Shown here piece after piece: positions 17,210 to 24,629 of a stretch of 64,000 bases of DNA; the stretch's first letter is position 1, and each line of letters starts with the position of its first letter. A program made the position numbers and the translations under genes. The stretch is taken from NCBI RefSeq assembly GCF_022698165.1, contig NZ_JALDAY010000006.1, positions 124,001 to 188,000 of the forward strand, written 5' to 3'. The notes beneath the pieces were generated by a model that worked only from the letters and a program-made list of their open reading frames with translations, had not been told where the DNA came from and searched no databases. This DNA comes from Streptomyces cylindrosporus. GTDB taxonomy: Bacteria; Actinomycetota; Actinomycetes; Streptomycetales; Streptomycetaceae.

Positions 17210-18796
17210 TCAGTCCCGGCCGTCGCGGAAGGACTTCGGCCAGATGCCCTGCTTGCCGGGGGACAGGATCCCGTTCGGGTCCACGGCGTCCTTGATCCTC
17301 TCCACGAACCGGAGGTAGGCCTGGTCGCCGAAGCTGTACTGCGCCTGGGCCAGATCCATGTTGGCCAGGTGGGCGCGGTACTCGCCGAAGCCCGCCTTGC
17401 CCGCGTCCTCCACCACGCGCCGGCACACCTCGTAGCCGCGCCGGGTGTCGGAGGCGTCGAGGACGTCAAAGATCACTCCGAAGACGTGGATGTAGCTGCG
17501 GGCGTTGATCAGGATGGGGTTGGCGAAGTAGTCCAGGCCCATCTCCCGCTCGATGAAGTTCTTCAGGAGGGTGTGCAGCCGGAACGCCTCGATGCCCTCC
17601 AGGGCCGAGACGAGTCCGGTCCCGGTGTGGGCGCCGGCGTCGGTGCCGTACCAGCGCAGGAAGTTCAGCCACTCCAGGTTCGGTGCCCCGCCGAGCACCC
17701 GGTCCGGGAAGCTCTCCAGGCCGGCGATGTCCTCCGGCGCGTGCTTGGTGGCGAGCACCCGTGCACCGGGAATCCGCCCGATCGCGGCGGTGATCTTCTC
17801 GATCTTGTGGTCGGCGACCACGTTGTCGTCCCACAGCGCCCCGTGCACGCTCCACCGGCCGACCTGCAGATCGCCCGCGATCTGGTCCACGATGTGGTCC
17901 GGGGTCGGCCCGTCGCCTTCGTACCAGCGCGAGCGCTCCCCCGTGATCGACGCGAGGGTGAGCGTGTTGTACATGGACGGCACGCCCTCGATCGTCCGGT
18001 CCAGGCGCAGCCGCCGCAGGGTGTCCATCAGCGGCACCAGGTCCGCCTCGCGCGGGACGTGGATCCAGAACGGCGCGTACACCTCCGGCTTCGGCATCAG
18101 CCAGACGCCCATCTTGACCACGACACCGAAGTTGGACTGCATGAACAGCGGGTCCAGGGTCGGGCCGAGGCCGCGCCGGTAGAGGTGCCAGGCCTTGCTG
18201 CCGGGCAGGGCTCCCATGCCGGTCCGCAGCAGCTTGCCGTCGGCGGTCACCACTTCCATTCCGCACGGGGCCATGAAGTCGGCGCCGTAGGGCAGATACG
18301 TGGTGCCGTGCTCCAGGGAGTTGCCGATCACGCTGCCCCAGCCGAGGTCGGTGGTCGACACCATGAGCCGGTGCCCGCCGGCCTCGATGGCCTCGTACAG
18401 CTGTGACCAGGTCACGCCGGGTTCGACGACGGCGTATCCCAGTTCCTCGTTGATCTCCAGGATCTGGTTCATACGGCGCAGGTTCACGACCACGGAGCCC
18501 TGCACGCGCGGCGAGCTGCCGCCCAGGCCGTTGTTGCGTCCGGTGGAGGTGGTCCAGATCGGCACCCGCTGCTCGTTGGCGATGCGCAGGATCGCCTGGA
18601 TCTCCTCGACGGAGGCCGGCTGGACGACCGCCGAGGACTCGAACTCGGGCCAGTCCCGGTGCCAGAAGGGGTCACGGAACTCCAGCGCGTCCTCACCGGT
18701 GAGGACATGCGCCTCGCCCACCACGGCTCGGAATGCGTCAAGGGCCTTTTCGAGCTCGGCGCTCGACAGACCTGCGGGGACTATCTTGGTGCTCAA
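17210..18796 (-). CDS. FAD-linked oxidase of the vanillyl-alcohol oxidase / 4-cresol dehydrogenase family
   Basis: A 528-residue VAO-family flavoprotein. The FAD-binding PCMH domain includes TGRNNGLGGSSPRVQGSV and AVVEPGVTWSQLYE, followed by NSLEHGTTYLPYG. The C-terminus has FGEYRAHLANMD and DPNGILSPGKQGIWP, as in vanillyl-alcohol and eugenol oxidases. Such enzymes oxidise para-alkylphenols, for example eugenol or vanillyl alcohol, by hydride transfer to FAD. TTG at 18796 is preferred, with GGAGG 5 bases upstream; an ATG at 18820 lacks a site. With the hydratase-lyase at 21954 and aldehyde dehydrogenase at 25618 it suggests lignin-type phenol use. Confidence 0.87.
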   Translation of the reverse strand: MSTKIVPAGLSSAELEKALDAFRAVVGEAHVLTGEDALEFRDPFWHRDWPEFESSAVVQPASVEEIQAILRIANEQRVPIWTTSTGRNNGLGGSSPRVQGSVVVNLRRMNQILEINEELGYAVVEPGVTWSQLYEAIEAGGHRLMVSTTDLGWGSVIGNSLEHGTTYLPYGADFMAPCGMEVVTADGKLLRTGMGALPGSKAWHLYRRGLGPTLDPLFMQSNFGVVVKMGVWLMPKPEVYAPFWIHVPREADLVPLMDTLRRLRLDRTIEGVPSMYNTLTLASITGERSRWYEGDGPTPDHIVDQIAGDLQVGRWSVHGALWDDNVVADHKIEKITAAIGRIPGARVLATKHAPEDIAGLESFPDRVLGGAPNLEWLNFLRWYGTDAGAHTGTGLVSALEGIEAFRLHTLLKNFIEREMGLDYFANPILINARSYIHVFGVIFDVLDASDTRRGYEVCRRVVEDAGKAGFGEYRAHLANMDLAQAQYSFGDQAYLRFVERIKDAVDPNGILSPGKQGIWPKSFRDGRD

Positions 18797-18917
18797 GGTT
18801 GCCTCCGTCCCGCGCCTCACCCGCTCGGTCGCAGGAGTGCGACATCGGAAGGCGGCTCTGCGCGTACACGTCGTTGTGATGGGAAAGGCCCGTAAACAGG
18901 ACCGTAACGTCTTCGAA

Positions 18918-18928
18918 TGACATTGTCA
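18918..18928. promoter_or_regulatory. Palindrome TGACATTGTCA upstream of the VAO-type gene
   Basis: An 11-base palindrome with one central base, in the 153-base gap before the VAO-type start. The same gap holds GCTAAACAAAACTAC on the minus strand near 18941-18955, similar to elements near 8515 and 20885. A regulator site and promoter are likely here, but weakly supported. Confidence 0.4.
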
Positions 18929-18949
18929 CGACTGGCGTCGTAGTTTTGT

Positions 18950-19282
18950 TTAGCTTTCCTGGGGTCCCGGGGCCTGGCCGCGGACCACGTGGGCGCGCAG
19001 CCGTGTGCCGGTGCCGTCGGTCCATCCCCTGGAGGCCGCGAACGCCACCATGGCGTCGAACTCCCGCACCCAGTCCGCGTCGTCCTCGCGGGCGCAGGCG
19101 GCGCGCAGCTCCCGGACGGACACCCACGCGTGCGTGGGCGACAGCAGCCGCGCCAGCGGTGCCGAGGTCCGGTCGATCTCCTCGTCGGCGGCCTCACCGG
19201 CCACCACGACACTCAGCCGTTTCAGGTCGCCGGCGTCACGCACCTCGCAGCGCCGACGCCCGACGTCCACATGAACGATCAT
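18950..19282 (-). CDS. Conserved-looking small protein of unknown function
   Basis: A 110-residue soluble protein beginning MIVHVDVGRRRCEVRDAGD; no family is recognised. The start is ATG at 19282 with AAGGAGG 5 to 6 bases upstream. It has an alternating strand-helix look, with repeated acidic patches and the segment WVREFDAMVAFAASRGW. It lies between thiolase and VAO-type genes on the same strand. The small frame at 4831-5007 has a similar first dozen residues and also sits in a CoA-pathway unit. A small accessory protein of the pathway is possible; function is not assigned. Confidence 0.7.
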   Translation of the reverse strand: MIVHVDVGRRRCEVRDAGDLKRLSVVVAGEAADEEIDRTSAPLARLLSPTHAWVSVRELRAACAREDDADWVREFDAMVAFAASRGWTDGTGTRLRAHVVRGQAPGPQES

Positions 19283-19536
19283 GTGCTCCTCCTTGCCGTA
19301 CGGGCGGCGGCGACGGCGGTCCCGCCCGCGAAGCGTCCTGTCATGCCGCCCTCCTCCTTCTTCGCGTCTCCGCGCTTCTGCGCGTTCCGCGCGTCCACGC
19401 GGGGCCCGGAACCGGGTCCGGCGAGGTCCACCGCGGTTCGGGGGACCGCGCGACCGGCCGCGACCGTGCCGCGGACGACCGACGTCCCGTCGCGGCCCCG
19501 CGGCGGAGCCGCATATCGACACAGCCGGCGGAGCGC

Positions 19537-20757
19537 TCAGCTCAGCCGCTCGACGATCATCGCCATGCCCTGCCCGCCGCCGACGCACATGGTCTCCAGG
19601 CCCACCTGTTTGTCGTGATGCCGGAGCGAGTTGATCAGCGTGCTGGTGATCCGGGCACCGGTCATGCCGAAGGGGTGTCCGACCGCGATCGCGCCGCCGT
19701 TGACGTTGACCGTGTCCTCGTCGATGCCGAGTTCGCGGACGGAGGGGATGACCTGCGCGGCGAAGGCCTCGTTGATCTCGGTGAGGTCGATGTCGCCGAT
19801 GCCCATCCCCGCGTGGGCCAGCGCCTGGCGGGTGGCCTCCACGGGGCCGAGCCCCATGATCTCGGGAGACAGCCCGGTCAGCCCGGTACTGACGATGCGG
19901 GCGAGCGGGGTGATGCCGAGCTGCCGGGCCTTCGTGTCGGACATGATCACGAGTGCGGCGGCCCCGTCGTTGAGCGGGCAGCAGTTGCCCGCGGTCACGG
20001 TGCCGTCCGGCCGGAAGACCGGCTTCAGCCCGCCTACCGCCTCCAGAGTCACTCCTGGGCGCGGGCCGTCGTCCTGGGTCACCACCGTGCCGTCAGGGAG
20101 GGTGACCGGCGTGATGTCCTTGGCCCAGAAGCCGTCGGCGATCGCCTTCTCGGCGCGGTTCTGGCTGCGCACCGCGAACGCGTCCTGCTCCTCGCGGCCG
20201 ACCCCGTGCAGCGCCGCGACGTTCTCGGCGGTGTGCCCCATCGCGATGTACACGTCCGGCAGTGCCCCCTCCTCCCGCGGGTCCGTCCAGACCCGGCCGG
20301 CCGCGGCGATCTCCTCCGTCCGCGCCCGCGCGTCGGCGAAGGCCGGGTTGAGGGCGTCGGGACGCAGGTCGGAGCTCTCCGGGCCGCCGTAGGCGCTCAC
20401 CGTCTCCACCCCCGCGGAGATGAAGACGTCGCCCTCGCCCGCCCTGATCGCGTGCAGCGCCATCCGGGTCGTTTGCAGGCTGGAGGAGCAGAAGCGGTTG
20501 ACAGTGGTGCCGGGCACCTGGTCGAGGCCGGCGAGCACCGCCACGATCCGGGCCATGTTGAAGCCCGAGACACCGGACTGCTGACCGCAGCCCAACATGA
20601 GGTCGTCGATGTCGCCCGGGTCGAGCTGCGGGACCTGCGCCAGGGCCGCGCGCACCATCTGCACGGTCAGGTCGTCGGGGCGGATGCCCCGGAGCGACCC
20701 CTTGAAGGCTCGGCCGATCGGGGAGCGGGCGGTGGCGACGATCACGGCTTCGGTCAC
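19537..20757 (-). CDS. Thiolase (acetyl-CoA acyltransferase)
   Basis: A 406-residue type II thiolase. The active-site cysteine is in NRFCSSSLQ (about residue 92), and the C-terminal motifs NEAFAAQ, GGAIAVGHPFG and CVGGGQGMA carry the catalytic His and second Cys. It splits a 3-ketoacyl-CoA with CoA to give acetyl-CoA or propionyl-CoA, or runs in reverse. The start is GTG at 20757 after AAGGAG. It is the first gene of the long minus-strand unit and is divergent from PaaX. It supplies the last beta-oxidation step missing from the ACAD-MaoC-SDR genes. Confidence 0.92.
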   Translation of the reverse strand: MTEAVIVATARSPIGRAFKGSLRGIRPDDLTVQMVRAALAQVPQLDPGDIDDLMLGCGQQSGVSGFNMARIVAVLAGLDQVPGTTVNRFCSSSLQTTRMALHAIRAGEGDVFISAGVETVSAYGGPESSDLRPDALNPAFADARARTEEIAAAGRVWTDPREEGALPDVYIAMGHTAENVAALHGVGREEQDAFAVRSQNRAEKAIADGFWAKDITPVTLPDGTVVTQDDGPRPGVTLEAVGGLKPVFRPDGTVTAGNCCPLNDGAAALVIMSDTKARQLGITPLARIVSTGLTGLSPEIMGLGPVEATRQALAHAGMGIGDIDLTEINEAFAAQVIPSVRELGIDEDTVNVNGGAIAVGHPFGMTGARITSTLINSLRHHDKQVGLETMCVGGGQGMAMIVERLS

Positions 20758-21060
20758 GTGGGACTCCTTGGGACGGCGAATCGCTGCGACTGGAGCCCCG
20801 GCCCGCGGGGGCCGCTCCAGATCCGGGACGCGGCGGTCGGCGGCTGCGGCCGCGCCGGGCATCCGGTGCGCACACTACCCTGAGAGAAACAAATTGGAAA
20901 CGCTACACGCAAATCTGTTAGACATGAATCGGATCGACACCACCGGGACGCCACACACCCTCCCGATCGAGCGGCACGGATTCAAGATCTCAACGAATCA
21001 AAAGGGTATGCCGACGATGATCTGTTACACGTTCCGGCCGGCGCCCCCTAGGATGGGGCC
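20758..21060. promoter_or_regulatory. Divergent control region of thiolase and PaaX
   Basis: About 300 bases with AT-richer patches at 20880-20930 and 20990-21035. It contains ATCTGTTA followed by GAC at 20913 and the same octamer followed by CAC at 21020, a spaced direct repeat. GAGAGAAACAAATTGG near 20882 resembles the control region at 8487. PaaX autoregulation here is likely by analogy with its family. Confidence 0.5.
21022..21034 (+). promoter_or_regulatory. Shared element CTGTTACACGTTC before PaaX
   Basis: It lies 26 bases before the PaaX start and matches the elements at 5854 (minus) and 21909. A -10 region or an operator are both possible. Confidence 0.4.
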
Positions 21061-21879
21061 ATGGTGGACAACGGGAACTCACCCAAGCCGACATCGCTGA
21101 CCATGGATCTCCTAGGCGACTTCGACCGCACCGGTGGCCGGGAGATCCGGCTGAAGGCCCTCGTCGCCCTGGGCGAGGAGCTCGACATCTCCGGCCCGGT
21201 GATGCGGGTCACCCTCGCCCGACTGCGCGAACGAGGGTGGTTCGACGTGCGCCGCGAGGGACGCGAATCGATCTACCGCTTCACTCCGACCGCCCTCCAG
21301 GCACTCGACGAGGGACGCCGGAAGATCTTCCGGGAGCCCCTCGCCCCCTGGGACGGCGAGTGGTCGATGGTCATCTACACGGTGCCGGAGAGCGACCGCC
21401 AGACGCGCGACGAACTCCGCAAGAAGCTGTCCTGGCTCGGTTTCGGCCCCCTCGCGCCGGCGACCTGGGTGTGCCCGCACCCCCGGCTGGACGAGATCGC
21501 CAACGCCGCGGCGACACTGCCCAACGCCCGGCTGGCCCTCCTCACGACCCGCACCACCGGACTGCCCGCCGACCGCGCCATGGCCGCCCAGTGCTGGGAA
21601 CTGGAGGAGATCGCCGCGGACTACGCGACGTTCGTACGGTGGCTGCGCACCCGGCTCGACGAGTACCGCTCCCCCGCACTCGACGCCGGCACGGCGCTCG
21701 CCGAGCGTGTCCGGCTCGTCAACACCTACCGGCACGCCGTGCAGCGGGACCCGCAGCTCCCGGCGGAACTCCAGCCGCCCGGCTGGACCGGCGACGAGGC
21801 GCACCGGCTGTTCGTCCGGGCCCACGACGCGCTCGCGGCGGCAGCGACCCCCTACGCCGAGGCCGCCGTTCCGCAATGA
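21061..21879 (+). CDS. PaaX-family transcriptional repressor
   Basis: A 272-residue protein with PaaX layout. It has an N-terminal winged helix (about 20-90, SGPVMRVTLARLRERGW then VRREGRESIYRFT), a central domain starting PWDGEWSMVIYTVPE, and a C-terminal helical domain. PaaX proteins are repressors released by an aryl-CoA such as phenylacetyl-CoA. It is divergent from the thiolase unit and 74 bases upstream of the hydratase-lyase gene. A CoA-thioester inducer such as feruloyl-CoA is the natural guess. The start follows GATGGGGCC. Confidence 0.9.
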   Translation: MVDNGNSPKPTSLTMDLLGDFDRTGGREIRLKALVALGEELDISGPVMRVTLARLRERGWFDVRREGRESIYRFTPTALQALDEGRRKIFREPLAPWDGEWSMVIYTVPESDRQTRDELRKKLSWLGFGPLAPATWVCPHPRLDEIANAAATLPNARLALLTTRTTGLPADRAMAAQCWELEEIAADYATFVRWLRTRLDEYRSPALDAGTALAERVRLVNTYRHAVQRDPQLPAELQPPGWTGDEAHRLFVRAHDALAAAATPYAEAAVPQ

Positions 21880-21908
21880 ATAACAATCATCTGGCCATAG
21901 CCGAAAAA

Positions 21909-21921
21909 CCGTTATACATTC
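21909..21921 (+). promoter_or_regulatory. Shared element CCGTTATACATTC before the hydratase-lyase
   Basis: It lies about 33 bases before the start of the hydratase-lyase gene and matches the elements at 5854 (minus) and 21022. TATACAT within it is also a fair -10 box. Confidence 0.4.
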
Positions 21922-21953
21922 TCCTCGAAGCCTAGTGGCCGAGGAGCGACGAC

Positions 21954-22784
21954 ATGCCCCACTACGAGTGCATCTCTGTTGAGACCGAAGACCGCGTCAC
22001 CACGGTGACCCTCAACAGGCCGCACAAGCGCAACGCGATGAGTCCGCAGCTCAACGACGAGATGCTGGACGCCCTCACCCGTCTGTCGACGGACGCCGGG
22101 ACGGACGTCCTGGTCCTCACCGGCGCGGGGGACTCCTTCAGCGCCGGCATGGACCTCAAGGAGTACTTCCGGGAGACCGACCACGACCAGGTCCTCGCCG
22201 ACAAGGCCAGGTGGACCATGCGGGAGTGGGCCTACAACCGCCTGCGTTTCTTCCCCCGGGTGACCATCGCCGCAGTCAACGGCTGGTGCTTCGGCGGGGC
22301 CTTCATGCCCCTCGTGTCGTGCGATCTCGCAATCGCCGCGGACGAGGCCCAGTTCGGACTGTCCGAGGTGAACTGGGGCATCCTTCCCGGCGGTCTGGTC
22401 ACCAAGGACATCGCGCTGTCGATGGGCTACCGGGACGCGCTCTACTACGCGCTCACCGGCGAGACCTTCGGTGGACAGCGCGCCCGGGAGATCGGGCTGG
22501 TCAACTCCTCGGTGCCGGCGGAGGAGCTGGGCGAGGCGGTCCGGGAACTCACCGCCAAGCTCCGCAAGCTCAACCCCGAGGTGCTGCGCTCCACGAAGGA
22601 GACGTTCCGGCACGCGGCGACGATGAGCTACGAGCAGGCCACGGACTACATGGCGGCCAAGTCGGCCCAGCTGCTCACCCGCGACGGCGAGGACGGCAGG
22701 CAGAAGGGCCTCACGCAGTTCCTGGACACCAAGGAGATCAAGCCGGGGCTGGCCCCGTACCGGCGGACGGACTCCGGCAGCTGA
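21954..22784 (+). CDS. ech: Feruloyl/p-coumaroyl-CoA hydratase-lyase (HCHL)
   Basis: A 276-residue crotonase that closely follows the Pseudomonas HCHL pattern. It has LNRPHKRNAMSP, the segment AGMDLKEYFRE, the oxyanion hole NGWCFGGAF, the catalytic Glu in FGLSEVNWGI, GETFGGQRA, and DTKEIKPGLAPY near the end. HCHL adds water to feruloyl-CoA and cleaves the product to vanillin and acetyl-CoA. The match over the whole length is much closer than to ordinary enoyl-CoA hydratases. A ligase (3200) and an aromatic aldehyde dehydrogenase (25618) that would complete ferulate to vanillate are nearby but not adjacent. Confidence 0.88.
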   Translation: MPHYECISVETEDRVTTVTLNRPHKRNAMSPQLNDEMLDALTRLSTDAGTDVLVLTGAGDSFSAGMDLKEYFRETDHDQVLADKARWTMREWAYNRLRFFPRVTIAAVNGWCFGGAFMPLVSCDLAIAADEAQFGLSEVNWGILPGGLVTKDIALSMGYRDALYYALTGETFGGQRAREIGLVNSSVPAEELGEAVRELTAKLRKLNPEVLRSTKETFRHAATMSYEQATDYMAAKSAQLLTRDGEDGRQKGLTQFLDTKEIKPGLAPYRRTDSGS

Positions 22785-22786
22785 GC

Positions 22787-22840
22787 CGCGGGTGGTGATC
22801 CGCCGCGCCGGTGACCCGGCACGGCGGATCACCACCCGCG
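22787..22840. terminator. First of three hairpins between convergent genes
   Basis: A perfect 19-bp stem, 22787-22805 with 22822-22840, starting right after the hydratase-lyase stop. The 16-base interior itself can pair as GCCGG with CCGGC. It should end hydratase-lyase transcription. Confidence 0.8.
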
Positions 22841-22842
22841 TA

Positions 22843-22899
22843 CGGACACGCCGATTCGGCCCGCCGCCCCTGGGGCGGCGGGCCGAATCGGCGTGTCCG
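22843..22899. terminator. Second hairpin, 28-bp perfect stem
   Basis: An almost uninterrupted palindrome: 22843-22870 pairs with 22872-22899 around one central base. It begins two bases after the first hairpin. A stem this long is unusual for a simple terminator and could extrude as a cruciform. Confidence 0.8.
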
Positions 22900-22990
22900 G
22901 GGGTACCGTCCGGGCCGAGCGGGCCGGACGCCGGGCAAGCTGAGCGGGCCGGGTGCAGTCGACTGCGGTTCGGCAGCACCCCCATAAGGA

Positions 22991-23037
22991 CGCGGTTCCT
23001 CCCCCCCCAGCCGAAAGCCGGGGGGGGAGGGACCGCG
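22991..23037. terminator. Third hairpin, C8/G8 arms
   Basis: An 18-bp stem, 22991-23008 with 23020-23037, with one T-G wobble and runs of eight C and eight G. It lies 24 bases beyond the MFS gene stop on the minus strand and likely terminates that gene. Confidence 0.75.
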
Positions 23038-23060
23038 CGACCAGCCACAACGGCGGTGGA

Positions 23061-24341
23061 TCAGCGAGTGCCCCGGATCCGGGGCACCGACAGCGCGCCG
23101 GCCAGGGCGAGGGCGCCCGCGAAGGTGAAGAAGAGGGCGTAGCTGTCGCCGCCGCCGATGCCCAGCAGCGCGGGGGCGAGCAGGGGGGCCAGCATCAGGG
23201 GCAGGGCGTTGGCGATGCTCATGACGCCGAGGTCCTTGGCCGCGTTCTCCTTGCTCGGGAGCACCACCGTGATCATGGCCATGTCGACGGCGTAGAACAT
23301 GCCCGCGCCCGCGCCCGCCAGGATCTGGGAGACCACGACCGTGGCGAAGTTCGGCGCGTACGCCAGAAGCACCAGGCTGAGCGCGATCACCAGGCTGGCG
23401 CCGATGACGAAGGGCTTGCGGGCGCCCGCCTTGTCGGAGATCCAGCCGCTGCACGCCGCCACGAGGGCGTTGGCGACGTAGTTGACCAGGATCAGGAGCC
23501 CGACCTTGCCCGCGACGACGGCATCCGCGACCTGGAAGTCGGACATCAGGTAGTAGGCGAGATACGACGGCGGGGCGACTATGCCGAACATGACCAGGAC
23601 CCTCGACAGCCAGGCCCAGCCGAAGTCGCGGTGCTTGACCGGGTTGGTCCAGAAGCTGCCGGCGATCTCACGGACGGACAGCCGCCCGGGCTTGGCCTCC
23701 AGGCGCTGGTCCGGGAGCGTGACCGCGTAGTAGGTGACGAGCACGAACGCCAGCAGGGCCGGTCCGAGGAACTGCACCCTGACGTCGGAGAACCGGGCCA
23801 CGAGCTGGGCGCCGGCCACGGTGGAGACGGTGAGCGCGAACCCCAGCGCGCCGGAGACCTTGCCGAGCCGGGAGGCCGGCACCTGGTCGGCGACCGTGGC
23901 CTGGAGGGCGGCCATGGTGCCGAAGAGCGACGACTGGGCGATCACCCAGCCGACGGCGATGACCGGCACCGAGGGCACGAACGCGATCAGCGACAGGCCG
24001 AGCAGGCCGCCCGCCACACCGCCGACGAGCCAGGGCCGGCGCCGGCCGAAGCGGGAGGTCGTACGGTCCGAGAGGCGGCCGACGAGCGGGGTCCCGATCA
24101 GGGAGAACAGGGCGCCCAGGGTCAGCACGAGGCTGAGGCTGGCCGTCTTGTGGGCCGGGTCGACGTGGGCCACCCGGAGCGGCAGCGTGACGAGTACCGG
24201 GGTCAGAAGGGCGCTGAAGAGGCCGAACTGAGCCAGGGCGATCTTCGTGACGAAGCCGGGGGGAAGAGCGCGTGGCACGTCGGCCACGGAACCGCCCGGG
24301 GCGCCTACGACCACCGGGACGCTTGAGTTATCCATGACCAT
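23061..24341 (-). CDS. MFS transporter
   Basis: About 426 residues with some 12 hydrophobic segments. The loop between segments 2 and 3 reads GRLSDRTTSRFGRRRPW, the major-facilitator motif A, and the equivalent second-half loop is GWISDKAGARKPF. It resembles the sugar or glycoside-cation symporter-like MFS branch. ATG at 24341 has GAGGAG just upstream; an ATG two codons later has better spacing. The 288-base gap before it holds a palindrome at 24559-24574. Substrate could be an aromatic acid or glycoside; no residue decides it. Confidence 0.85.
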   Translation of the reverse strand: MVMDNSSVPVVVGAPGGSVADVPRALPPGFVTKIALAQFGLFSALLTPVLVTLPLRVAHVDPAHKTASLSLVLTLGALFSLIGTPLVGRLSDRTTSRFGRRRPWLVGGVAGGLLGLSLIAFVPSVPVIAVGWVIAQSSLFGTMAALQATVADQVPASRLGKVSGALGFALTVSTVAGAQLVARFSDVRVQFLGPALLAFVLVTYYAVTLPDQRLEAKPGRLSVREIAGSFWTNPVKHRDFGWAWLSRVLVMFGIVAPPSYLAYYLMSDFQVADAVVAGKVGLLILVNYVANALVAACSGWISDKAGARKPFVIGASLVIALSLVLLAYAPNFATVVVSQILAGAGAGMFYAVDMAMITVVLPSKENAAKDLGVMSIANALPLMLAPLLAPALLGIGGGDSYALFFTFAGALALAGALSVPRIRGTR

Positions 24342-24558
24342 GTCTCCTCTGAGCGGAGGGAGCGGAGCGACATGAGACGGGCGGCGAGGTGGGGGGACGC
24401 AGCGGCTCGGCCGGAACCCGGGCCCGGCACGGAGGACCGGGCCGAGCTGACAGAAAACACTTTCAGGTTCGCCATGACGGATCGGTTTGACATCGCGGCT
24501 CGAAGTCGCCCCGGTCAGGCAGCACCAAAGTAGAAGGCATCCAGCCAAAGAACAACAC

Positions 24559-24574
24559 TTCTGCGTACGCAGAA
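24559..24574. promoter_or_regulatory. Perfect 16-bp palindrome upstream of the MFS gene
   Basis: TTCTGCGTACGCAGAA is a perfect palindrome inside an AT-richer patch, flanked by AACAC (24554) and GTGTT (24581). It is 218 bases before the MFS start and 56 bases beyond the preceding gene's stop. A repressor operator is likely. Confidence 0.5.
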
Positions 24575-24629
24575 TAAATTGTGTTTTACATCGATGGGCT
24601 CGCTGAGTCCACCGGGTGCGGCACCGCGC

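Noticed and set aside
22787..23037. CRISPR array or insertion-sequence ends
   Set aside because: The three palindromes differ in sequence, there are no evenly spaced repeats, and no transposase or cas gene is nearby.
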